A stretch of 50,301 bases of DNA from an uncultured Bacteroidota bacterium (GTDB lineage Bacteria > Bacteroidota > Bacteroidia > Bacteroidales > VadinHA17), in NCBI GenBank assembly GCA_937864815.1, contig CALMJY010000087.1, positions 1-50,301 on the forward strand, written 5' to 3'. The position numbers and the translations under genes are program-made. This document shows positions 7,882-14,937 of this stretch, one piece after another. The notes below the pieces were generated by a model. It had not been told where the DNA came from and ran no database searches. It saw only the letters and a program-made list of their open reading frames with translations. Each line of letters begins with the position of its first letter. Within the stretch, counting starts at the first letter, position 1.

Positions 7882-8532
7882 TTATCGCTTTTCCCCGATC
7901 ACAAAAATCCTGTCATAATTACTTTCAAATTTATATGGTTCTCTCTTTTCACTAAAAAAAACATCAAATCCATTTCTGGTGAGCTGTTCTTTGATTTCAT
8001 TTTCGTTATAGAGTGAAAGTAATATTTCTGTTTCAATACCAAGCAAATCAGTTTTAAGACTTTCCTCGGAACCAGCCTTAACGGCAACTAACAGAAATCC
8101 TCCTGGTTTCAGAACTCTGTTGAATTCCCTGAGTACAATGTGTACAAGATTCTTTGGAGTATGAATAATGGAATAGTATGAAACGACAGCATTAAAACTA
8201 TCATTTTCAAAACTCATTCTTGCCATATCCTCACGCACAAAATGCATATCAGGATTCAATGGTGAGGCTAGTTCAATACACCGGTCAGAGATATCTACTC
8301 CGGTAATTACCATACTCCTGTTTGCTAAATACCTTCCTATATGTCCTGAAGGGCCGCAACCGGCATCACATATCAATGAGCCATTATTCAGTCTGTCTGA
8401 AAAAAAATCCAGAAGCATCCTGTCGTATTCTTTTGCTTCCAGTTCATCCCGGAAAAGTGAGTGATACCTGTCGGCAGTAAGATTATATGCCTGCCTGGTT
8501 CTCGAATGAGCCAAATCTATATGGTCCATCAT
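7882..8532 (-). CDS. Class I SAM-dependent methyltransferase
   Basis: A 216-aa cytoplasmic Rossmann-fold methyltransferase (Methyltransf_11/25-like). Motif I is LICDAGCGPSGHIGRYLA, followed by the acidic end of strand 2 in VITGVDIS. Motif II/III features are FNAVVSYYSIIH and REFNRVLKPGGFLLVAVK. No targeting signal is present. Substrate is unknown: this family includes small-molecule and ubiquinone-like methylases. It begins 10 nt after the Ntn hydrolase gene, so it is probably co-transcribed with the two secreted hydrolases and may act on a small molecule linked to them; that link is inference. Confidence 0.88.
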   Translation of the reverse strand: MMDHIDLAHSRTRQAYNLTADRYHSLFRDELEAKEYDRMLLDFFSDRLNNGSLICDAGCGPSGHIGRYLANRSMVITGVDISDRCIELASPLNPDMHFVREDMARMSFENDSFNAVVSYYSIIHTPKNLVHIVLREFNRVLKPGGFLLVAVKAGSEESLKTDLLGIETEILLSLYNENEIKEQLTRNGFDVFFSEKREPYKFESNYDRIFVIGEKR

Positions 8533-8542
8533 TTTAGGTAAT

Positions 8543-9658
8543 TTATTTTATTTCAAGACATGGCATTCCTTCAACAGACCGGATATATTTCACCAATTCT
8601 TCCGTACTCATTTCGAGATCATATTTGTTCGCTGCACTCACTGCATGATTGAAGTGATAATTGAATGAGTAATCTAAAAGTTTATCTGTAATATCACCAG
8701 AGATATTCTCATTTATATCAATCATTTTTACCGGTGTTTTACAGGAGAAATCAAGCCTCTTAAAGTCAATCATTCCTTTTTCAGAATTGATAATAGTCTT
8801 AAAGTGAATCTGAAGGTTCTTAGTATCGAATACTATACTCCAGTTTGTCTGACCGCTGACTTCTTTCAGGATATCAAATGCGATGTTGATTGCCGTTTCA
8901 GTGTCTGTTTGTTGATACATGGTTATCCTGTCGGCAGCCCTGGTGAATCTGCCCAGGGATGATCCGTCTCTATTGTGCACAGGTTCACCTTTTTTCCTTA
9001 ACATTAAGATGCTATCCCATCCTGAAATTGAACGATCATATGATGTATTTGCCAGTACTTTAACAGGCAGGAATCCTTCGGAATGTGTCACCATTTTCCT
9101 ATCTATAAACTCAATAGTAGCACAATTGCCATATCTGTCACTAACAAGATAATGAGGAATTCTTCCGGAACTATAGATACGCATTGTTGAATCGCTTGCA
9201 ATAACTTCTCCAATATCGGAGCAATTGTCAAGCATGTACTGCAGCCAGAAGTTGACTAATATCCATGATCTCGTGTCTGGTTCAGGTCCTTTACTTCCTT
9301 CCTCAAGACGCATTGAGTAGATAACCAGACCAGATTCATTCATGCCGGTCCATGATGTCTGGCTTGCAATGAAGTTAAAACTTACACTCCCATACTTTGA
9401 TATCCATGACACATGCTGGCCAGGTGAATCATATTGAGCGAAGGACTTCGATACATTTCTTTTATTAACAATAACCAGCCCGTCATAATGATCTTTCACA
9501 TTGTCATAGTTTGCTCCAAAAACTGCATAGCCGTCATTATCAAGACAGAATGAGGTGCATCCATGATTAATAAAAATACCAGAATAGCAGCTGTTCTGTT
9601 GTGAGTTAAGATTTGAACCTGTTATAAGTAACAGAATATAAAGTATTGTTTTTTTCAT
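8543..9658 (-). CDS. Secreted Ntn-hydrolase, linear amide C-N hydrolase (choloylglycine hydrolase-like)
   Basis: A 371-aa protein with an N-terminal signal peptide. The sequence HGCTSFCLDNDGYAVFGANYD matches the start of the choloylglycine hydrolase/penicillin V acylase family. Cys34 would become the N-terminal nucleophile after processing, Asp52 sits in NYD, GMNESGL is the typical internal strand, and Asn204 in LANTSYD fits the oxyanion Asn. The family cleaves linear amide bonds (bile-salt conjugates, penicillin V, N-acyl homoserine lactones, acyl-amino acids). It lies 35 nt after a second, more divergent Ntn hydrolase. In this organism the substrate is probably an N-acylated signal or lipid rather than bile salt, but that is inference. 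Confidence 0.85.
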   Translation of the reverse strand: MKKTILYILLLITGSNLNSQQNSCYSGIFINHGCTSFCLDNDGYAVFGANYDNVKDHYDGLVIVNKRNVSKSFAQYDSPGQHVSWISKYGSVSFNFIASQTSWTGMNESGLVIYSMRLEEGSKGPEPDTRSWILVNFWLQYMLDNCSDIGEVIASDSTMRIYSSGRIPHYLVSDRYGNCATIEFIDRKMVTHSEGFLPVKVLANTSYDRSISGWDSILMLRKKGEPVHNRDGSSLGRFTRAADRITMYQQTDTETAINIAFDILKEVSGQTNWSIVFDTKNLQIHFKTIINSEKGMIDFKRLDFSCKTPVKMIDINENISGDITDKLLDYSFNYHFNHAVSAANKYDLEMSTEELVKYIRSVEGMPCLEIK

Positions 9659-9693
9659 TCAATTACTTATTATCTCTGACTGTTAAGGGTTTT

Positions 9694-10947
9694 TTAATTT
9701 TCTTCCTTGTTCAATAGTCTTCTCAGGATTTCTGCAATGTTCTTTTCATCAGGCTTTTTCTCCAGAGCTTTCTGATAGTTCTGAATGGCCATCGGAATAT
9801 TGTCGTTTTTCAGGTATGCTGATGCCAGATCAGAATAGACTTCCCATGAATCAGGATTTTCCTGCACATTCAGCCTGAATACTTCAATAGCTTCATCTAT
9901 TCTATTTTCTCCCATATATAGAAGACCTACACTTTTAATGACCCACTCCTGAATAATGTATTTGTTGTATGATCGGGTTGCATCTTTCATTCTTTGGAGT
10001 TCTTTGATTCCTTCCTCTATACCTTTTTCATCTATTGCTTGTTTCAGTTTCTGATCACCCCATTGTACACCAATGTTTCTGTGAATTAGAAAACTATATG
10101 GCTGGACGTTGAAGAGTTCCTGAAAGGAATAGCTGGTACCTCCTTTTGCAAGTTCGGTTTTCAAATCAAAAACAACCACTTCCTCATAATTGTGAAAATA
10201 GTACAGATAGATTTTCTTCTTTACCAGATCACAAATTGCCGAATAGTCTGTCGCAATAAAATAAAATTGTGCGGATGTGGCAGAGAGAATACGACGAATC
10301 AGATCTATTGAAGGAACGTATTGATCTTTAAGTATTTGGTCGGCGATTCTCCAGCGATCACAAGGATATGTATTTGGGATGTCGGAAGCAGATTGTACAT
10401 TGTTTGTACAAATCTGATAACCCTGGTCCTTTTTCAGAATTTTTAACTGCCCATCTACAACTTCAAATATCACTGATTTTCTGTTTGCATCAGCAAAAAC
10501 CCACATTTGTCCGCTTAGATCGATATTATACATCTTAAAAAAATCTATTGCCTCATCAACAGTAGCAATATTACTCAGGAGATAATCAAACAGATCTTCT
10601 GAAATATTCAGGTTTGATTTTTCCGGATCTGCTTTCCAGCCAGTATAAGCAGCAGTTGTATTTAAATCAACCATCAAGCCTTTTTCGTTCATTCCGCCCT
10701 GATAAGGGTATTGTCCCCTGTCAAATCCCCAAAGTACTCTGCCATAGGCTTTGCCTGTACCAGGGATAAACCATATTTTGGGTCTAAGGTCCAGATTATC
10801 TTCATTGATTCCTGCAAAAATACTTTTACTGTCTGCAACAGACACAAAAAAACAAGATTCATTCAACCTATACTCCTGAGCTTTAATATTTATTGATAAT
10901 AATATTAAAGCAAATGCAGTGCTTGATTTGATAGTGATTGGTTTCAT
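9694..10947 (-). CDS. Secreted Ntn-hydrolase-like protein with C-terminal TPRs
   Basis: A 417-aa protein with signal peptide (hydrophobic core ending NIKAQ). CFFVSVADSKSIFAGINEDN, with candidate nucleophile Cys32 six to eight residues after the predicted cleavage site, parallels the Cys-strand-turn-Asn/Asp layout of its downstream neighbour. GGMNEKGLMVDLN and ICTNNVQ match other family positions (C45/acyl-CoA:6-APA acyltransferase-like or choloylglycine-hydrolase-like). Residues ~345-410 hold TPR units (AIEVFRLNVQENPDSWEVYSDLASAYLKND, AIQNYQKALEKKPDE), an unusual fusion that suggests protein contacts. It is likely co-transcribed with the next Ntn hydrolase (35 nt gap). Confidence 0.78.
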   Translation of the reverse strand: MKPITIKSSTAFALILLSINIKAQEYRLNESCFFVSVADSKSIFAGINEDNLDLRPKIWFIPGTGKAYGRVLWGFDRGQYPYQGGMNEKGLMVDLNTTAAYTGWKADPEKSNLNISEDLFDYLLSNIATVDEAIDFFKMYNIDLSGQMWVFADANRKSVIFEVVDGQLKILKKDQGYQICTNNVQSASDIPNTYPCDRWRIADQILKDQYVPSIDLIRRILSATSAQFYFIATDYSAICDLVKKKIYLYYFHNYEEVVVFDLKTELAKGGTSYSFQELFNVQPYSFLIHRNIGVQWGDQKLKQAIDEKGIEEGIKELQRMKDATRSYNKYIIQEWVIKSVGLLYMGENRIDEAIEVFRLNVQENPDSWEVYSDLASAYLKNDNIPMAIQNYQKALEKKPDEKNIAEILRRLLNKEEN

Positions 10948-11047
10948 AGTAATTGCTTAATTGTTTTATTCCCAATTTATTCCATGGTTTTATTTGACCT
11001 GAGGTTTAACAAATGACCCGTGAGAATGAAATTCTGCCAACTTCCTT

Positions 11048-11362
11048 TTATTTGATAGTAACCTTCTCAAGCATTTCATATCTTTCTATTGCAAATTTGT
11101 TTTCAATCGGTTTAAGCAGCTTAATAAACTCTGTTTGGCCGGTAATTCGCTTTTCCAAAGAAGGATCAAAATATGTTATTTCATCTGCACTGTTATCCGG
11201 GAATATCATAGTATGGCCTTTCCCCCACTTATCAAGAATTGGTTTTTCTATTTCTATTATTTTTTTATCGACTTGTTTGTAATTTCCTTTCACACATCCT
11301 GTAAAGAATAGAATCATTATAAACAGGACAGATATTAATAGAATTGATTGATACTTTTTCAT
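11048..11362 (-). CDS. Small lipoprotein, apparently truncated NTF2/SnoaL-like domain
   Basis: 104 aa with a lipoprotein signal (FTGC, Cys23). The remainder, including LDKWGKGHTMIFPDNSADEITYFDPSLEKRITG and FAIERYEMLEKV, resembles the first two thirds of NTF2/SnoaL-like (DUF4440-type) domains, which are usually ~120-140 residues. Here the frame stops right after the central strand, and a scan of the next ~60 bases in other frames shows no convincing remainder. It is the first gene of the cassette, 100 nt upstream of the Ntn hydrolases. Function unknown; it may be decaying. Confidence 0.6.
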   Translation of the reverse strand: MKKYQSILLISVLFIMILFFTGCVKGNYKQVDKKIIEIEKPILDKWGKGHTMIFPDNSADEITYFDPSLEKRITGQTEFIKLLKPIENKFAIERYEMLEKVTIK

Positions 11363-11686
11363 ATTTTACCACCAATAAATGAGTTTATTAAAAATGATTT
11401 CAAATAAGTACAACTGATTTTTTATTAATATTTGTTCAGGTTAAAGGTATTACCCTGGTCGGTAACTATGAAATAAAATCTACTAATTGCACGTATTCAA
11501 GATGAATGGTGATATTACAAGACGAACTGAATTACTATTCTATCCAGATGTTTGTAATAGAAATAGTATATCAGGGCATTTTCTTACATTATTGCTGACT
11601 TTTTAGTTTATGTAGATTCATTTCCTCTGACCGAGGCTCATAAGCCAGGGTTGACACTATAGATTTGAGCTAAAATCCTGTTTTAG
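11363..11686. other. AT-rich gene-free stretch before the right 172-bp repeat
   Basis: No ORF with recognisable content is seen. It must hold the promoter for the leftward cassette, but no clean TTTG-N19-TAnnTTTG match was found. A perfect 8-bp stem hairpin (AGCTAAAA-tcctg-TTTTAGCT, 11668-11688) sits exactly at the edge of the direct repeat. Confidence 0.5.
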
Positions 11687-11858
11687 CTTCTCACCCCGAC
11701 ATAAAAAAGAGTGAGAGTGTGAGCGGGAGCGAACACTTTCACTCTTTTTTCTCAAAACCCGCTCTCACACTCACACATAATTATGATAATAAATCAAATG
11801 GCCTTGTAAATCAGATATTTACGAGGCTATTTTCATTGGAAGTACAAAAAGTAGTACA
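11687..11858. repeat. 172-bp direct repeat, right copy (att-like)
   Basis: Starts with CTTCTCACCCCGA, the terminal 13 bases of tRNA-Pro, without the rest of the tRNA. It continues collinear with the left copy (7 mismatches) up to AGTACAAAAAGTAGTACA. It separates the Ntn-hydrolase/LytTR cassette from the AbiE/HipBST cluster. Confidence 0.85.
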
Positions 11859-11872
11859 TACAGTTCCATGGG

Positions 11873-12474
11873 TCAACTTCCTTTAGAAAGCAGAGACTCC
11901 AGCTTTAGAAGTAATTCTTTTTGTTTGCCTGGATCGGATTTAATCAGATTTTGAAGATTCAGCAGTTTCCACTGGACGGCTGGCATATCCTTCAGTCCTG
12001 TAACTGGAAATAGAATCCACTCCGGATTTCCTCGTTTAAAACCAAGCAAAAAAGTTCGATCCGTTTCTGTCAGAATGGAATTTATCGTTTCAATAAGCTG
12101 TTTACGAGTCCTTTCAAAGTCTTCATAGGTAAATGTAATGTCGGACATTCCCTTAAACTGTTTTTCAAATGCAGACCGCTGATCCAAAAGATGAGGTTGC
12201 AAAACTTCATGCATTGTACGCATATGGCTTACAAGTGCTGCAATGAATCCGTTTTTTATATCTTCAGTAATACCTGATTCTTTAAAAAGCAGGTATACAT
12301 CGAAAAGATCTTTGGGATGTTGCCGGTCAAGTGCTGCAAATATAACCGGGGCATATTCCGTAAAAAAAGATTAATAGCTGTTCCGCCCTTCAAAGCAAGA
12401 GTTTTCTCTGTCGCTATAAACGGTATCACCTGCAGAAGCAATTCCGCCTGTTTTAAATATGATTGATTGATCAT
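11873..12474 (-). pseudogene. AbiEii-type nucleotidyltransferase toxin, internally deleted and frameshifted
   Basis: The ORF track splits this into 12256-12474 and 11873-12223. The first 44 residues (ending ALKGGTAINLFLRNMPRL) are the N-terminus of AbiEii/AbiGii toxins. Reading another frame from about 12344 gives FAALDRQHPKDLFDVYLLF, the conserved C-terminal half of the same family, continuing to the stop at 11873. About 100-115 residues normally between these points, including the catalytic SVDID aspartates, are absent, and the junction (about 12341-12346) shifts the frame. The toxin should therefore be dead. The start codon overlaps the stop of the antitoxin gene by one base, the normal abiEi-abiEii arrangement. 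Confidence 0.8.
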
Positions 12475-13238
12475 TATGAAGTTAATTCTTTTGGTATCGA
12501 TATCCTGTATTTTGATATATAAACACCCCCTTTTACAATAACCCTGTCACCGGTTCCCAATTCAACTTTGGATTGGTCAACAAAGTCCAACCACAGATGT
12601 TTGGCTTTAGATGCCATATATAAAAACAAGCGTTTTACTTTAACTGAGTTGCAGTTTTCAAGTAATTCCTGCAGGACATTTGGCCTGAGATTTGGAAGAT
12701 TTTCAAGGATTTGATAACATTCTATCACATCCAATCGATTAGGGGTGAGATACAAACACTCCAGGATTGCACGTTCAGGTGTTGATAATTTAAGTTTTAG
12801 GGTACCCTGATTATATTCATATAGTGCAAGGTCTGCGGGTAGAAATTTTGTTTTCACGTGCACTACTTGTTCACTCCATTCCTGGATGAGAAACCATTTC
12901 GGCAGGTCTGTATATTGTGGTGAAAACATATAGAGGCTTTCTTTAGCCATACGCACATAATGAGAAAGGCCCTGAAGTGATATGGATGTCAATCCTCCGA
13001 GATGGACTGGCAATTTCGTTTGTCTTTGCAACGAATTCAGAGCTCCTATCCATTGCACATTTTCATTCGGTCGTTTGAATGCTCCGAACCCATATGATTC
13101 AAGCCAGCCACTCTTCAGGTAATAATGTTGCAGATCCCGTGAGATGCCATTCTTTTCCAGCCACGATGCAAGAAGAACAGTTCCCGGTATATGATTGTCC
13201 AGGAGCTTCATTAGTTTTTTGTCAGAATTAGTAGTCAT
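12474..13238 (-). CDS. abiEi: AbiEi-family type IV antitoxin/transcriptional repressor
   Basis: 254 aa. LLDNHIPGTVLLASWLEKNGISRDLQHYYLKSGWLESYGFGAFKR is the N-terminal winged-helix region of AbiEi antitoxins. LPVHLGGLTSISLQGLSHYVRM and LSTPERAILECLYL are conserved in the C-terminal domain. The family represses its own promoter and neutralises the AbiEii nucleotidyltransferase without direct contact. The gene is intact although its toxin partner is broken. The start at 13238 is near the predicted transcription start (nearly leaderless); Met10 (13211) is an alternative. A 12-bp inverted repeat around the promoter is a likely operator. Confidence 0.88.
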   Translation of the reverse strand: MTTNSDKKLMKLLDNHIPGTVLLASWLEKNGISRDLQHYYLKSGWLESYGFGAFKRPNENVQWIGALNSLQRQTKLPVHLGGLTSISLQGLSHYVRMAKESLYMFSPQYTDLPKWFLIQEWSEQVVHVKTKFLPADLALYEYNQGTLKLKLSTPERAILECLYLTPNRLDVIECYQILENLPNLRPNVLQELLENCNSVKVKRLFLYMASKAKHLWLDFVDQSKVELGTGDRVIVKGGVYISKYRISIPKELTS

Positions 13239-13242
13239 GCTA

Positions 13243-13301
13243 CAAAAATTACAATATTTTTAATGAAATTCAAAAGATTGATCGAAATATTCATTAAAAA
13301 T
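13243..13301 (-). promoter_or_regulatory. abiE promoter with 12-bp inverted-repeat operator
   Basis: On the minus strand, TTTTG (13271-13275), a 19-nt spacer and TAATTTTTG (13243-13251) fit the Bacteroidota promoter with one extra T. The perfect 12-bp inverted repeat ATTTTTAATGAA (13256-13267) / TTCATTAAAAAT (13290-13301) has one arm inside the spacer and one upstream of the -33 element, as expected for an autorepressor site. Confidence 0.6.
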
Positions 13302-13396
13302 GTGTTGAAATAGGTAGTATTACTACTAATATTATAACATATTTAACGAGAAGAGTTGCCAGGGAACAGCTCTTTACTTTTCCAATATATTTTTCG

Positions 13397-13404
13397 TAAA
13401 TTTG
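13397..13404 (+). promoter_or_regulatory. -7 promoter element before small hypothetical genes
   Basis: TAAATTTG matches TAnnTTTG exactly, about 110 nt before the ORF at 13514. No exact -33 TTTG is seen. Confidence 0.35.
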
Positions 13405-13513
13405 GATTTAAACACTTGCTGCATTTAAGTAAAAGTCCCTTAAACCATATGATTTGGAAATCACAGATTGGGATATCCATTGAACCAGGGTTATTATTTT
13501 AAAATATGAAAAA

Positions 13514-13723
13514 ATGTGGAATCCAATTTCAATCGATCAGTTTGTCAAAATTCATTTGAAGAATAATCAGAATGGTAATGAAAAGGTATTGAAAGTGCCA
13601 CTTTGTTTGACATGCATAAAAAACAACAGTGATAATTGGGATTATGATGTTTTATGTTATTTAAATCGCTTTGGACAGAAGTCGGGTGAAATTATTGAGT
13701 GTGGTGAATACCAGAAAGGATAG
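13514..13723 (+). CDS. Small conserved-looking hypothetical protein with CxxC
   Basis: 69 aa, soluble, no signal. VPLCLTCIKNN carries a CxxC pair, with two further Cys in VLCYLNRF and IIECGEYQK, a spacing that could bind a metal. It ends 33 nt before the next gene in the same direction and may be co-transcribed with it. I do not recognise a named family. The ORF is supported mainly by its regular Cys pattern and by its intact partner. Confidence 0.5.
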   Translation: MWNPISIDQFVKIHLKNNQNGNEKVLKVPLCLTCIKNNSDNWDYDVLCYLNRFGQKSGEIIECGEYQKG

Positions 13724-13756
13724 AAAGAGGTGTATTACTTTATAAAATATTGAAGA

Positions 13757-14248
13757 ATGTTTGAAGATGATAATGATGATATCGTACTGCCGGAAAAACT
13801 TGCTATCTTCAGGAAAGGAAAAGAGATTTTTGATCTGGTAATGAAAGTTACCGATCTTTTCCCGGAGGACAATGAATACCTTGTTGATGTAAAAGGATGC
13901 ATGTTAAGTGATGCTGCTCAACTGACAGTAAAAGTAGCCGGAGCCGAGGCTGCAAGTTTGTACGACCTCAAAATGGAAAACGCCGCCATAATACGTAAAG
14001 CCGCAAGGGACCTGATGGTCCAGCAGCATTCACTCGAAATGTTTGGATTTGAATATGTTGAGTATTATAAGATGGTCAGGGTGCTGATTGAAGAATACCG
14101 TATACTTTTCATTGACTGGGTGGCAGGATTTGATAAATGGGATTATATCATTGATCGTTGGGGACTATTTAATCCTCCCGGAGTTGGACCATTTGACAAG
14201 GACCCTGACAATGACATACCTTTTCGTGGTTATGAGGAAGATCCTTAA
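13757..14248 (+). CDS. Conserved hypothetical protein, helical, Bacteroidota type
   Basis: 163 aa, cytoplasmic and mostly helical. Recognisable stretches are IFDLVMKVTDLFPED, AGAEAASLYDLKMENAAIIRKAARDLM and a C-terminal DKWDYIIDRWGLFNPPGVGPFD. I recall proteins of this pattern annotated only as hypothetical in Bacteroidota genomes. Its acidic ends and aromatic C-terminal motif are distinctive. It sits between AbiE and HipBST on the other strand from AbiE, so it may belong to the same accessory cluster. No function is claimed. Confidence 0.65.
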   Translation: MFEDDNDDIVLPEKLAIFRKGKEIFDLVMKVTDLFPEDNEYLVDVKGCMLSDAAQLTVKVAGAEAASLYDLKMENAAIIRKAARDLMVQQHSLEMFGFEYVEYYKMVRVLIEEYRILFIDWVAGFDKWDYIIDRWGLFNPPGVGPFDKDPDNDIPFRGYEEDP

Positions 14249-14268
14249 AATCACTATTATATGCAGAA

Positions 14269-14396
14269 ACATATAATATAGGATAATAATAGATTATTAT
14301 ACTCTAAAACATATAAAATAATTATTCTAAAATATATTATATCTATTTCCATATAATATGTTATATTTGCATGTTATTATATTTAATTACATATAA
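14269..14396 (+). repeat. Phased 40-bp repeat/operator array upstream of hipB
   Basis: ACATATAA occurs at 14269, 14309 and 14389, and CCATATAA at 14349: four sites spaced exactly 40 bp. In each of the three full units ATTATA recurs at unit positions 28-33. The units are otherwise diverged, so this is a degenerate tandem repeat or a set of paired half-sites (TATAA...TTATA), consistent with HipB operators. The last site abuts the hipB start codon. Confidence 0.75.
14362..14369 (+). promoter_or_regulatory. -7 promoter element of hipBST
   Basis: TATATTTG matches TAnnTTTG exactly, 27 nt before the ATG. The 11-bp palindrome CATATAATATG (14350-14360) lies immediately upstream, so a repressor bound there would block the promoter. 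Confidence 0.55.
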
Positions 14397-14605
14397 TGAA
14401 GACGTTGGCAAAATTCGTAAAGGAAAGACGTAAGGCTGTCAGGTTAACCCAGACAGAATTTGCCGGAAAAGCAGGAGTTGCCCTGACAGTGGTAAGAAAA
14501 ATAGAGCAGGGACAGACTAATCTGAATATGGATAAAGTAAATCTTGTGCTGGGAATGTTCGGACACGAATTAGCCCCGGTTAACAGCAAAGATATTGCAG
14601 AATGA
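14396..14605 (+). CDS. hipB: HipB-like XRE-family antitoxin/repressor
   Basis: 69 aa, one helix-turn-helix domain: VKERRKAVRLTQTEFAGKAGVALTVVRKIEQGQTNLNMDKV, followed by a short tail (FGHELAPVN) typical of HipB proteins paired with Bacteroidota HipA. It binds operator DNA and represses the operon; the four phased sites upstream fit this. The stop overlaps the next start in ATGA. In HipBST systems HipB contributes to repression, while HipS holds the main antitoxin role. Confidence 0.9.
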   Translation: MKTLAKFVKERRKAVRLTQTEFAGKAGVALTVVRKIEQGQTNLNMDKVNLVLGMFGHELAPVNSKDIAE

Positions 14606-14937
14606 GACAGGGAAAAGTATATTACAACGAAAACCTTGCAGGGATTATAACTGAAAACGACGAAGGTGAATATGTTTTTCAATATGACTCTGAATATATA
14701 GAAAAGCATCCTAAAGAGTTCATAACATTTACAATGCCGGTTTCAGGAAAACTGTACACTGATAAAAGTCTCTTCCCTTTCTTTGAAGGACTGATACCGG
14801 AAGGATGGTTGCTGGATATAGCTTCACAGAGCTGGAGAATCAATAAAAATGACCGCATGGGATTGCTCCTGGCTTGCTGCCAGAATTGCATAGGAGCTGT
14901 AAGTGTTGTACCTATTCCGCAAAATGATGGAGAATAG
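14602..14937 (+). CDS. hipS: HipS-like antitoxin (stand-alone HipA N-terminal subdomain)
   Basis: 111 aa corresponding to the N-terminal subdomain 1 of HipA: AGIITENDEGEYVFQYD, FTMPVSG and LFPFFEGLIPEGWLLDI match that subdomain, and NDRMGLLLACCQNCIGAVSV completes it. The kinase domain is encoded separately by the next gene in another frame, overlapping by ~11-14 bp. In the characterised E. coli O127 HipBST system this small protein is the antitoxin of HipT. The split is natural, not a frameshift: each part has its own start and domain boundary. Confidence 0.88.
   Translation: MRQGKVYYNENLAGIITENDEGEYVFQYDSEYIEKHPKEFITFTMPVSGKLYTDKSLFPFFEGLIPEGWLLDIASQSWRINKNDRMGLLLACCQNCIGAVSVVPIPQNDGE

Noticed and set aside
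5759-11686. Prophage or conjugative element
   Set aside because: No structural phage, integrase, relaxase or conjugation gene is present; only cargo-type genes bounded by repeats.
14269-14396. CRISPR-like array before hipB
   Set aside because: The 40-bp period has only short conserved blocks, no long identical repeats, no unique spacers and no cas genes.
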